64,000 nt of DNA from Platanthera guangdongensis (taxonomy: Eukaryota; Streptophyta; Magnoliopsida; Asparagales; Orchidaceae), in NCBI GenBank assembly GCA_039583875.1, contig CM077165.1, forward strand, positions 63,352,757 through 63,416,756, in the 5' to 3' direction. Positions within the stretch are counted from its first letter, which is position 1. Every line of letters starts with the position of its first letter. The notes under the pieces are model-generated. The model did not search any database, was not told where the DNA came from, and worked only from the letters and a program-made list of their open reading frames with translations. Positions 44,354 through 55,975 of this stretch are shown in pieces. The position numbers and the translations under genes are program-made.

Positions 44354-47170
44354 TGATGAATTATAAATATACGCATATCTTAGTACTTTATTTATATTAT
44401 TTTAGTTCTTATTCATAATTTTTAATTATTTTTTGTTTATAAATATGTCTCTTTTTGTAAATATTTGCGTAACCTAAGTTAATTTTGATTTCTGAAATTT
44501 TTCAGGAAAATGTCAAAAATTGACATGTCACGCCCATGACCAGGCCGTGATTCGTCAAACCCGTGGAATCAGCGATTTTTAAAGCGAAATTTCCGATCGA
44601 TGATGTCCGATCGACGATTTCAGCAGCTCGATGATTGTCGATCGACGATTTCAGCTCGACTTTCCGCTCGACGATTCTCCAGCAGCTCGACGATTTTCGC
44701 TCGACAAACTCGCGCTCGACGATTCTCCAGCAGCTCGACCATGTCCGCTCGACGATTTCAGCTCGACTTTTCGTTCGACGATCTCGCATTCGACGATTTC
44801 CACTGGACAAACTCGCGCCCAGATCCACCTCCTCGACACGCCCACCGTCACGCCCATGACATGAGGTGTGACCGCTGCGTGACCGACATGTGTCCAGCCC
44901 GAAGTCAACTTTGTCGTCAAATCGCCGGCTGCCTTCATATACAGTAGTGACACGCCCGCTGACACGCCCGTGTTGGAGGGCGTGTACTTAGATTTTTTTC
45001 CTATAAATACCCCACTTCTGTAATGACCAAGGGTTCACATTTTTGAGCCACTTTAGTGTGTTTTGTGGGCTGCATCCGTGGATTCCTTTGCTTTGTAAGG
45101 AGATTTCTCCCCCCTTCCTTTCATGTTTGTTTTTTTGCTTTAGCTTTAACTTTGTAATAGCTTTGTAATAGTCTATTTTAATCAATAAAAATGTTAGTTT
45201 TTCTCTTCTTAAATGGCTTTGGAATGAACTCATGTGCCCACTTTTCTTCTCATTTTATCCTTAGTTTCTCCTTTGTTCTTCCTTTTATGAAAAGTGTGTG
45301 TGTGTGTGTATGAGTGTAACTTGTTCATTTTCTATGTTTTTTTTACCTGTCTCAATGTTAGAGTTTCTTATAGATTTCATTTCCAAGCATGGTATGATAT
45401 GTTTATCTCTTCTTCAACATGTTCTTCCTTAATGTCTTCTTTTTAAATTTCATTCTTATGTATTTTTAAAAGAGTTTTGAAAGTGATTTTTTTACTTAGT
45501 TTTTTTTGTAGGATTGTAAAACCTTTTTTTTCTTTTCATTTTCTTTTCACTTTTTTATCACTTTTATGAAATCTTAAGAATGAAAATGTTGAAATTTTAA
45601 TTTTTAAAGAACTTTGGTTTTTTGATTTGTTTTGAAAAACTTTTGTTCTCTTAAAATTTTATTTTGTTCTTTTTATTTGTTTTTGGTAAAACCTAAGTAT
45701 AGAAAAGTAGTAGTTTTAAATTTTTGGAAACTTTCATTTTTGCTTTTAATTTGTATGTGTTAGTGTAAGAGTTAGTTTTCATTTTGTCATTTCAACTTCC
45801 ATGTAGAGTGTGTGTGTGTAGGAGATAAATTTTAATGCTTTATTTTATTGGTTTCTTTGATTTATGTAGAGTGTGTGAGTGTACAAGTTAGTTTTTCATG
45901 CTTTATTTTCATGCTGTATTTTATCGCTTTCTTCAATTACGTAGAGTGCGTGTGTGTAGGAGATAGTTTTATTGCTTTCTTTCAATTATGTAGAGTGTGT
46001 GTATTAGCGCTTATTTCCGCCTACTCGATAGGAGTTAAATGGCCGGATTTTGTTTACCGCCTACTCATTTGAGTTAAATGGCAGGTCTTTTATTTTTCTG
46101 TAATTATTTTAGTAGGACTTGTAATTGCATTTATTTCCGTCTACTCGTTAAGAGCTAAATGTCGTGCCTTTATTTCCCGCCTACTCATTTGAGTAGGACT
46201 TGTAATTTTCCTTTTTTTTTGTAATTTAGTTTATTCTATTTTATTTATAATTTGGAGTGTGCGTGAGTTCTTATTTTAGCTAACTTTTCTAGTTTCTAAA
46301 TGTTTGTCTTTTTCATGTCTTATTCTTATAACCTTTTAGCACTTAATTTCGAACTCGCGCCTCATCAAATTATAAGCCGTCCCCAAACCGATGTGTGGTT
46401 AATCGCTATTAGCCTCGACATCGAAGAGCATTGGGACTTTTAAAATGATTTGAAATAATTAAAGCTCTTTATTTTCACTTTAATTTAAGCCCTTAAGGTT
46501 TGCCCCGGGTTAACGACGCGTAGGACAACAAATCGATGTGTGGGCCCTATTTCCGATATCTATACGCTAGGTAGCCGAGAGGCCGTGCATAGGGACAGAT
46601 CACCCCTGGGTAAATAGAGTTGCGTGCATACCCTCGAGAGAGGACAAGCGTAATTCTACCGTATTGGGTTCCCCACCCAATAGCGGGGTTTTTAGCGTAA
46701 AGCGGGCATTAAGAGAAATCCTTCATCGGACTAACGTTCAGTCGAATAGTCTTAGCGTTCAGGTGAGCAATATTCCTAGAGATAAGTGCGCTCACATTTG
46801 TGGAACCTCCACGGGCAAGTTGCCTTTTATTAATTTGAAAACTAAGTCCTATAATTATTAAAAGTTATTTTTGTCTTAATCCGATTCGATGCCGAGCGTT
46901 AACCCTTCATCGAATTTTTCTAAATCGTTTTTTTCCGCTCTTTTACTTTTTCCGTCTTTACTTATTTAAAATCTCCACCTTACTTTCAGTAAAATAATAG
47001 ACCTCCTGGAGTAGTAAGAATAGTCAACCCGACCCCGAGAATAATACGACCTCGGTATTCCCCCGAATATCGAGTACTACTCGCGATAGGTGCACTTGCC
47101 TACCCGCGAAAGCCCGCGGCGATCGACTCACCGAACCAACCACAGTAAGAGTCTGTTCGCGGGCACATCA
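44354..47170 (+). repeat. Athila 3' LTR
   Basis: The 2817-bp copy of 34119-36975 runs from TGATGAATTATAAATATACG to GGGCACATCA. The motif array is at 44594-44808 and the TATA box at 45002-45009. It is followed by the duplicated GCATG. Confidence 0.93.
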
Positions 47171-47175
47171 GCATG
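47171..47175. other. Target site duplication of Athila, right copy
   Basis: GCATG, identical to 34114-34118. The host protease reading resumes directly after it. Confidence 0.9.
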
Positions 47176-48945
47176 ACATGACTTACTCGAAACCATGCCC
47201 AAATAGACTTCCCGGCAAGGAAGGTCATACTCAGATATGATAATACTTATGCGACCTTTGAAGGTATTGCCCCATTTTCCCGCCCTTTTCTCTCGTCTTT
47301 TCAGGACGTCAAGGCCCATTTGTAGGGAGATGAGATTTATCAGGTGTTCTTCGAGATGGTTGAGGTCAAGACTAAGGTTGCCAATATATCGGTGGTGCGA
47401 GACTTTGTGGATTTGTTTCTAGAGAAGCTACCAGGATTGCCGCCACACCGAGAGAAGGATTTTCATATCCAGTTGGTGCCGGGAGCTAAGCCAGTGACTA
47501 GGGATCCCTATCGGATGGCTCCGAAGGAGCTGGTGGTGTTCAGGACTCAGCTTCAGGAGTTGGTGGACGCTGGATTCGTTAGGACAAGTTCCTCTCCTTG
47601 GGGAATATACAGAGAAGGATGAGTTGTTATGCTTTAAAGGACGGTTGTACATACCGGCTAGGGGCAGGATTCAGGTGGACATTATGACCGAGGCTCATTG
47701 CAGTAGGTACTCAGTTCAACCTGGCATCACTAAGATGACGTCCGACCTGAAGAGGATGATGTACTGGCCGAGCATGAAGGGGGATATCACATACTTTGTG
47801 ACCCATTGCAAGGCTTGTCAGTTGGTGAAGGCATAGTGTAAGAGTTCGACCGGATTGCTGCAGCCACTTCCGGTACCGGAGTGGAAGTTTGACGATATCA
47901 CCATTGATTTCATACATGGTATTCCTTGGTCACATGCAGGGAACGACTCGATATGGGTGATCATCAATCAATTGATGAAGGTGGCCTGATTTCTACTGAT
48001 CAGGAAGGACGCTCCAGTGGGTGACTTGGTGCGGAGGTTTGTGGAGCAGTTTGTCTGATACCATAGAGTGCCGAGGATAATAATGTCCGATCGTGATAGA
48101 TGATTTATGTCTAAGGAGTCGAGGTCGGTCCAGTATTATTTGGGGACCTAATTGACAAGTAGTACTGCCTTACACCCTCAAACAGAGGGGCAAACAGAGC
48201 GCACCAATCAGACAATAGAGAATTTGTTGCGTCTTTGCATACCGGACCGCAGAGAGAAATGTGTGAGGAAGGTACCGTTGGTCGAATTCTCATACATCAA
48301 CAGCCACCAGTCCAGCATCGACATGGCCCCTTATGAGGCTTTATACGGGGGAGTTGCAAGACTCCTTTATCTTGGATCCAGGATGAGGATCAGAAGGCAC
48401 TTGGCTCAGAGTTCATCGAGGATGCCGATACTCAGGTGCTGTTGATTCGAGACAAGATGTTGGAGGCCCAGAGCAGACAGGCCAAGTATTATGATGCTTG
48501 GTATCGTCAGGTAGAGTTTCAAGTAGGAGACTGGGTGCTTCTGAAGATATGACTGATGCATGGAGTCTCGCGGGTACGTGGTCGGAAAAAGCTCAGTCCG
48601 AGATACACGGGGCATTACAATATCCCGAAGTAGATTGGTCCCTTGGCTTATAGACTGGAGCTGCCTCCAGAGCTAGCGTGTTTGCACGATGTATTCCACG
48701 TCTCCTCCATTAGGAGAGCTCTACTTTGGCCGGAGCAGCAGATTACGACTGCAGATTGGCCTATAGCTTCTAATCAATTGGTGCGTCTGGAGCCGATCTA
48801 GATAGACGGTGCTGGGATGCGGGTCTTGCGGCGCAAGAAGGTTCCGCTGGTCAAGGTCTTGTGGAGGAATCATGGAGAAGAGGAGCACACGTGGGAGTCG
48901 CAGGACTTGATGCAACAATGGTACCCGGAACTTTTCACGTCAGGT
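47176..48945 (+). pseudogene. Tekay-like gypsy pol remainder: protease end, reverse transcriptase start, integrase, chromodomain
   Basis: From 47176 the reading resumes in the linker after protease and enters reverse transcriptase (LEKLPGLPPHREKDFHIQLV, ELVDAGFVRTSSSPWG) until 47604. It then jumps straight to the pre-integrase region (DELLCFKGRLYIPARGR), so most of reverse transcriptase and all of RNase H are deleted. The integrase zinc region has lost a histidine (YSVQPG), while HCKACQLVKA is kept. Core pieces DFIHGIP, MSDRDR and GQTERTNQTIENLL follow with stops at several TAG/TGA sites. A chromodomain, PLVKVLWRNHGEEEHTWESQ, lies at about 48846-48905. It marks the element as a chromovirus; such domains can guide insertion to certain chromatin. 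Confidence 0.88.
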
Positions 48946-49052
48946 ATCCCCTTTAACCTCTCAGGATATTACATTTTATTTCTCATACTTGAAACCCCGT
49001 ATGCCTAACCTGAATTTCAAAGAAGATATTTCTATTTTTATGTATTGGGATT

Positions 49053-51327
49053 TGTAACATCCCTTAGACTTCTACACCCCTAGGATGGTTTTGTCATGAC
49101 TGGATCATGACAAAACCCTACGAAGCACTAAATGGTTTGGGTGAACATGAGAATTAGGGTGTGAACAACCTTGGTCTGCAAATAGTAGAATTCCAATTAC
49201 TACCTTAGGGGTGACCATAGGGCTTCACCATGACTCCATGACCCCATAACAACATTTCTAACCCATTAAAGGGTCCATTAGAGCCACATAGACCCATTAG
49301 AGTCAACAAAAGATGCCAAGTTGACCAAGGTCAACCTTAAGCCAAAGAAAGTCAAGATAGCTCAATTTGGGTCAATTGACCGCCCAAGTGTCAAATTGAC
49401 CTCACCCTTAGTCTATTGGATTCATGGTGGACCCAATGGCCCAAATAGCCCCATGCCTAAGTCACTCAAGTGGCAAATTTGGACAAACTTAGCCCATAGT
49501 TCAATTTTGTCAATTTGGGCTAACCTAGCCCAATCCAAGTGGGCTAAGCACAAACTAGTGTGACCCATTGGTCTAGGAGGGGGAGAGATACCTTTGGGGC
49601 CACAAATGTCAGAGATTGGTGACTAGGAGAGAGAGAATTGGAATTTCCCCAATTTGGAGGAGAGAGAAAATGTGAGTTTAATGGCCATCATGGCCATGGA
49701 GGCTCTATAACCCCCACTTTTATGTGACTTTTACTCCTCTGAGGGAGAGAAAGAGTTTCCATGGGGTGGCCGGCTATTGGGGTGGCTCAGCCCGCTTAAT
49801 TTGGCTGAAATCGAAGAGTTGAGTTTTTGGCCATTAATGGTGTTTGATGAAATTGGGGAGTTACAAGCCTCCTCTCCCAAATCCCCTCTTTAAGGACCTT
49901 CACCAGAGCAAGAGCAAGTGTTTCCCCCGATCCTTTCTCAATTTCATTGAGTTTGCTGTAGGAGTTGCAGAGAGCCCAAGCTTTGTGGCTGGAAATGGTG
50001 AGGAGGCAAAGCACACACAATCAAGTAGCAAACAAGTTCCTCCTCCACTCCTTCATGGGTTAGATCTTAGAAATTGTTAGAGCAAAGAATCAGGCTCAAT
50101 TGAGCCCGATCGAGCGAAGATTTCCACTGGTTTTCCGTGAAAATGAGGGTGTCAGGTTTGCAGGAATCCGCCATCTATGGAGGCCAAACCACCGCCGGCT
50201 TATAACCCTCACCTCGACAGAGGTGGTGGTGGCGGTGGTTGGCCAAGGAGGTGGTTGGAGTGTCGGGAATTGGGGTTGGAGTTGGCTGTAGGTCGGGTGA
50301 ATATGGGTTGTTGGCTGGAGGAAGGGTAAAGCCTGTCGCCGTCCGATCCTGCTTTAAGATCTGTGTAGATCATATTGAATTAAACTTTATGATATTTGTA
50401 TTTTCTGTCATAGAAAATCATCTGTCTTATGATTTAAATTAAAATTAAATAGAGGCCTTTTCAAAAAATGTGGTCAGCATGAAACTTGTAGCCCTATGAG
50501 TCCCGTTTATTTTAAAATTAGTTTGAGCTAATTTGGAGTTCAGGATAGACCTCAACACTCATTTTGGTGTGTTCTATACAAAAGGTTGATCAGAGATTGT
50601 TTGGGGTGACCCCATTAATCATGACCTCCAAATGACTTGAGATTTGGAGCATGAGCCATTCATATCTAGACCTATAACATATCCAATAATGGGAATTTTT
50701 AGAGAATATTTTTCTAAAGTTTTGGTAAACAATTCATTTTTAATATATGAGTTAATTAATGTGTCTAATGAAGTCCAAATTCCTCCAAATTTTGGAGAGT
50801 TGTCCTTGGGGTCAATATAAGATTCTGTATAAAATTTCAGCCCATTTGGAGATGATATGGTTGGGAATTATGCAGACCCTAGTCTTGACCTAGTAGGGCT
50901 AATTAGGTTAAGTACCTCTTTTTGGGAATTGAGTGGCCAAATAACCTCAATAGAGGTTGAAACTTGGGTCACTGACCTTATGTGACATTAAACACCCTCA
51001 CATGAAGTTTGGGGTGGAATAGAGTGGATTTGCCCTAGGGCCTTAGTTCAAATCCTAAGGTTGAACTTTGGTGGTTTGTGAAGGGCATATGGTGATATGC
51101 CCTTGTATGGACGTAGTGTTTAGTCCATGTGATCTTAGGGTGGTCAAATGCCCTAGGAAGGAATTTGCTGGTATTTGGACACATGCACCCCACTTTAATG
51201 ACTTGGAAATTACTTTGGTCTCTACACCATATGGAATAATTAAGGGGTTATATGACCTTGGATATTCATGAGATTTTGGTATGGGTAATTTAATAGTAAT
51301 ATTAACCTCCAAAATTTATTATAGTGT
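49053..51327 (+). repeat. 3' LTR of the Tekay-like gypsy, truncated
   Basis: It starts TGTAACATCCCTTAGACTTC and aligns with 16069-17294, then a stretch (50277-50780) whose 5' counterpart has been deleted, then with 29321-29871. It breaks off near 51327, where minus-strand gypsy coding DNA begins, so about 2.5 kb of the LTR end is missing and no target duplication can be read. Confidence 0.85.
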
Positions 51328-52719
51328 TGAGTGTTTTCAGCATTTGCCATCTACAAACTTTCTTGATAACAATTATTTTATGCAAACTCCATCAATCCGA
51401 GTCGCTCATCCCACGCTCCTCCGTGGTCGAAAACATCTGATCATATCCTCCACGATCTGGTTCACTCTTTTTGTTTGACCATTAGTCTGCGGATGATAGG
51501 CTGTGGAATACTGCAGATCGGTACCCAAACCCTCCTTAAACTCTTCCAAAAGCGAGACGTAAACCTGGACTCTCGATCTGATACAATACTAATTTGCACT
51601 CCATATAAACTAATGACTTCATTTAAATATAGCTCAGTTATCTTCTTCATGGGGTAATCAATCTTAAAAGGCACGGAGTGAGCACACTTCGTTAGTCTAT
51701 CAATAATAACCCAGACTGAATCATATCCTCGGGGAGATCTCAGTAACCCAGTATTGAAATCCATTGAGATACTCTCCCACTTCCAACTCGGAATTTACAA
51801 GGGCGTTAGCTTGCCACCAGGTCTGCCATTATCGGCCTTTATTAGCTTGCATGTAAAACATTTCAAAATGAACTTTTCTATATCACCTTTCATTCCGAAC
51901 CACCAGGCGATCTGCTTCAAATCTTGGTACATCTTAGTTGAACCTGGGTGGTAGGCAACACTGAAACTATGAGCCTCACTGCAGAACTTAACTCAAATAT
52001 TTTCAACATTGGGGATGCAAAATCTATCGCGGTACTTCAAGGTACCCGCGTCATCGATCGAAAAATCTGGAAACTCTCCTTTCTCAGTCCTCTTATAAAG
52101 GTGCAAAAACTCAGGGTCTTCCATCTAATGCAATCTTGTGAGTGCAATCCATGATGGCTCAGCTACCTCCAAACTACTTGACGAGTTACAACTCCCAACA
52201 GAAATACCCATCAAGATAAATTCTTCTACCAGTGAATCCACAGAAAGATTAAAAACTTTCACCGTATTTCTACTCAGAGTGTCAGCTACCACATTATCTT
52301 TGCCTGGATGGTACTGGATCTCAACATCATAATCAAAAACATACTATAACCATCTTTGTTGGCACAGATTCATCTCCCTTTGAGTGAAAATGTACTTTAA
52401 ACTTTTATGATCGGTATAAATCTTGCATATTGCGCCATATAGTAAGTGCCTCCACAACTTTAGGGCATAAATCACAACTGTGAACTCTAGATCATGCGTA
52501 GGGTAGTTCTTTTCATGTACCTTTAGCTGTCTCGACCCATATGCAATTACCTTGACTTCCTGCATAGCACACAACCCAGACAAACATGCGATGCATGTAC
52601 ATACACCGCATATTCTAACCATTCAGTAGGAAGAGACAAAACTGGAGTAGTGCACAATCTCTTCTTCAATTCCAGAAAGGCTTCCTTGCACTTATTGCTC
52701 CAAATGAATGTTGCGTTCT
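51328..52719 (-). pseudogene. Minus-strand chromovirus-type gypsy fragment (RNase H to integrase)
   Basis: Reading from 52719 leftward: the RT/RNase H junction (FIWSNKCKEAFLELKKRL), RNase H ([33 protein letters not shown]), a linker with stops and frameshifts, and integrase (SVWVIIDRLTKCAHSVPF, SDRESRFTSRFW). The end near 51328 lies in the integrase core/C-terminal region. Both ends are abrupt: one meets the truncated Tekay-like LTR, the other an LTR-like sequence at 52720. It is a rearranged scrap, not an intact insertion. Confidence 0.85.
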
Positions 52720-55004
52720 TGTAACACCCCCTATCTGTCACATAGCATATAGCAGTAGGTCCGGCCAGGGCCTAACGCCATATACCACAGACAGACCGGG
52801 TGGTTACTCAATGGAAACCATCCAACCAATCATAACATCCTACACAGAGCATTCTAGCGGAAGCAGTTTAAGTTGCAATAAAGAACGCAGCACAAAGAGC
52901 ACGAATGTCCACTAATATACCAAATAGGAATGTAGTACATACACAAGTACTGGCCTTAAGGCCTTACAAAATGGTTTACTTAAATATTACATGTTTTACA
53001 AACCACGACATGCAGGCCGGTCATACATGAGTAAAAGCATTAAGCACTCCATTTAGGCCTTCGAGGGCCGGCTTCGCAATTTGGGCTTTAGCCCGCTATT
53101 GACCGTTTGGTCCAGCAGCACCTGCAAGCAACAAAACCACGGCACGTTGGCAAACAAAAGCAACGGTCAGCAATGCTGACCAAATTATAACGATCCTGCC
53201 CCCAACTCGGGGCGGCGATGCTCCTTCCCTGCATTTCATTAGCATAAGCGAGCAATATAGTATTGTCACAACATCACAGGCATAGGCTTGCACGACCACA
53301 CACCCTGTGCACTCAGGGCACATTCTCGGTGAACCAGCCAATGCCACGTCAATTTAAGCCACAGACATTCCGGACTCACCACCACCACTTTAATGGCCAA
53401 ACATATGAGCAATTTGTCTTCCCGGCATGGGTCACGACAATTTAAGCCATAGACCGCCGAAGACCATTATCTATTCCAACAGCTCTAACCGAACGACATA
53501 GAAATGGGTACGGTTCCATCTAACTCGTGCTCACATTGCAACGACAATTTAAGCCATATGCGCAGGTCAAACTTCTCCCGAGTCCCATTTCCGTCAAACA
53601 ATTCACATAACTCGGTTATGTTCAAGTTGGCTCTCAGGCCTCCAAGTTGGCAAGATCACGCATCCGCCCAGTTTTCCGGGTGCACCTTTGGGTTAATCCC
53701 CAAGGCTCCCTGTTACAATCTACCACGTAGAAAACCCGCAAAACAAACAATCGCACAGAGTCTTCTCCGGCATTTATGCAATGCAACATCACCGATCGAG
53801 ACCAACATGTCTGGATAGGTTTCACACATCATGCCTATGTCCGTTCTCGCTTACGGACTCTACACAATGGGGACTTTACATATCTACCCGAAGGAACGCC
53901 TCCAACTCACCGCAAACTCGTGAGAGAGGGCTTCCTATGCAAAGAAGGAGAGCTTCACATGCTCAAGAAGAGAATCGTTACCATAGCGTTCTTCCTTGGC
54001 GCCATGGAAATGTAAGCGGATGAAAAGCACCGCACTCTCTTCGCCTCCGTGGATCCGGAGTCAGCTCGTGATTTGGAGCTTCGAAGCTCCTCCAATGGCC
54101 GGATCTAGCTTCTTCTTCCTCCTTTGGCTCTCCCCTCTCTATATACTTTAGAAAGATAACCTCTCAAGTGAAATGAGGGTTTCTAGGGTCCAATCCCGTG
54201 TATATCCAAGTACTAACAACCCCCAGCCGTCGGATCCTGAATTAAAGAAACGAACGGGCACGATCCAGATCTAAACTGCAGAATCTGGGCCCAACACGGC
54301 CTGACACACGCCCGTGTCCAGGGCCGTGTTCCTCATTCGCCGTCAAAATCGACGCGCTTGGAACATCACACATGTAACGCCGCAAAACTCAAAAGAGCGA
54401 CGGGGGAAGTTTTGGGCCAGATTTGGAATCTGGCAGTAGGCACATGGCCTAGGACACGGCCGTGTCACAGGGCGTGTCAGACTGGAGTCGATGACTTGGC
54501 CGCGAAGTCGACGAATTTCGGTCGACACTGTGTCGAGACAGGGCACACGGCCTGAGACACGGGCGTGTCTCAGGGCATGTCGAGCCCGTGTCGACGATCG
54601 ACCCGGCATGTCGACGATTTTGACTCGATGAAGTGTCGAGACGAGGCACATGGCCTGAGACACGGGTGTGTATAAGGGCGTGTCGATCCCGTGTCGACAA
54701 CCGGCCCGGGGTGTCGACATTTTCGCTCGACGATGTGTCGAGACAAGGCACACGACCTAGGACACGGGCGTGTCCAAGGCCATGTCGGGTGCTCGATGAA
54801 CTTCACTCGACGAAGTGTCGAGACCGTGTACACGGCCTGGATCCCAGGCATGTTGAGGTAGACACGGGCAAGGATACGGGCGTGTCCAGTACCCGTATAG
54901 TTCTCGGGTTGTTTTCGGGCTAAATCGATGGGGGCACATGGCCGACCATACGGCCGTGTTAGTTGGAACACGGGCGTGTCAGGTCGAACACGGGCGTGTC
55001 GGTT
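52720..55004 (-). repeat. Minus-oriented chromovirus LTR, forming the left arm and loop of a large inverted repeat
   Basis: The plus-strand start TGTAACACCCCCTATC is the reverse complement of a typical LTR 3' end (...GGGTGTTACA). On the minus strand a TATA-like AAAGTATATAGAG (around 54140-54155) is followed by a leader with an ATG (54005) reading MAPRK. U3-type ACACGGGCGTGTCC palindromes occupy 54290 onward. The segment interrupts minus-strand gypsy coding DNA at 52719. The outer boundary of U3 is unclear because it merges with the other arm. Confidence 0.6.
53490..54375 (+). repeat. Large inverted repeat, left arm
   Basis: Pairs with 55005-55895. Matching phrases include CGGATCCTGAATTAAAGAAA with its complement near 55126-55147, CCGCTTACTTTTCCATGG against its complement at about 54000, and the CACACGCCCGTGTCCAGGGC edge. 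Divergence by eye is moderate. Confidence 0.85.
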
Positions 55005-55090
55005 GCCCATGTGTTGTTCCAGGCGCGTCGATTTTGTCGGCGAATGAGGCACACGGCCCTGGACACGGGCGTGTGCCATGCCGTGTTCGG
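54290..55090. repeat. Array of ACACGG(C/G)CGTGT palindromes
   Basis: Dozens of copies of ACACGGGCGTGTC, ACACGGCCGTGTC and CATGTCG/CGTGTCGA variants, mixed with TCGACGA half-sites (GTGTCGACGATTTTG). Many copies are self-complementary 10-12-mers. The same motif family recurs at 59430-60080 and in the Athila LTRs. Confidence 0.88.
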
Positions 55091-55895
55091 CCCAGATTCT
55101 GCATTTTAGATATGGATCGTGGCTGTTCGTTTCTTTAATTCAGGATCCGACAGCTGGGGACTTTTAGTACTTGGATATGCACGGGTTTGGACCCTAGAAA
55201 CCATCATTTTACTTTAGTGGTTCTCTTTTTAAGTCAAGAGAGAGAGGAGACCTAAAGGAGGAAGAAGAAGCTAGATCCGGCCATTGGAGGAGCTTCAAAG
55301 CTCCAAATCGCGAGCCGACTTCGGATCTACGGAGGCGAAGAGAGTGCGGTGCTTCTCATCCGCTTACTTTTCCATGGCGCCAAGGAATAATGCTAGGGTA
55401 ACGATCCTCTACTTGAGCATGTGAAGCTCTCCTTCTTTGCATAGGAAGCCCGCTCTCGCGAGTTTGCGGTGAGTTGGAGGCGTTCCTTCGGGTAGATATG
55501 TAAAGTCCCCATTGTTTAGAGTCCGTATTCGAGAACAGATATATGCATGATGTGTGAAGCCTACACGGACATGTTGGTCTGGATCGGTGATGTTGCATTG
55601 CATAAATGCCGGAGAAGACTCCGTGCGATTGTTTGTTTTTCGGGTTATCTACGTGGTAGATTGCAACAGGGAGCCTTGGGGATTAACCCAAAGGTGCACT
55701 CGAAAAACTGGGCGGATGCGTGATCTTGCCAACTTGTGGGCCTTGGAGCCAACTTGTACATAATTGGGGTATGTATTATTGTACGTTCGATACACGGGCT
55801 TCGAGGAAACTTAACTCGTGCCGATGATATGAAAGTGTCATGGCAAGTGAGCAACGGGTTAAGTGGAATCGTTCCTGCTTTATGCCGTGGGCATA
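55005..55895 (-). repeat. Large inverted repeat, right arm (plus-oriented LTR part)
   Basis: Reverse complement of 53490-54375. On the plus strand it carries the ATG at 55374 reading MAPRNNAR and then GGGTAACG, a possible splice donor. It stops near 55900, where gag-type coding DNA begins, so the rest of this LTR and the primer site are missing. Confidence 0.8.
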
Positions 55896-55908
55896 GAGGT
55901 CGGGTCTT

Positions 55909-55974
55909 GCTGTCGATGACATTAACTTTGTCGTGACATAGGCTGTCGATGACATTAACTTTGTCGTGACATCG
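55909..55974. repeat. Two tandem 33-bp units at the LTR/gag junction
   Basis: GCTGTCGATGACATTAACTT begins at 55909 and again at 55942. Confidence 0.85.
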
Positions 55975-55975
55975 A

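Larger units (their letters stand above)
34119..47170 (+). mobile_element. Athila-type gypsy retrotransposon, complete structure but coding-defective
   Basis: It is flanked by the 5-bp duplication GCATG and bounded by LTRs starting TGATG and ending CATCA (5-bp inverted termini). The primer site is tRNA-Asp-like, and a single gag-pol frame follows, with Athila-type gag wording (LSNFLEICDTFKINGV). About 2 kb of non-coding, A-rich DNA follows pol. No envelope-like ORF was seen. LTR copies differ at roughly one base in fifteen in the first part by eye, so the insertion is older than the copia and younger than the host Tekay-like element. Confidence 0.93.
16069..51327 (+). mobile_element. Chromodomain gypsy (Tekay/Del-type) retrotransposon, host of two nested elements, 3' end truncated
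   Basis: In order: 5' LTR (16069-17294 and 29321-32412, split by a copia), decayed primer site, gag, start of protease, [Athila insertion 34119-47170], protease remainder, start of reverse transcriptase, an internal deletion, integrase, chromodomain (48811-48936), and the first 2.3 kb of the 3' LTR. LTRs begin TGTRACATCCC. The chromodomain and very long LTRs point to the Tekay/Del lineage. The two LTR copies differ at many positions by eye, the most divergent pair in the window. The element is dead. Confidence 0.85.
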
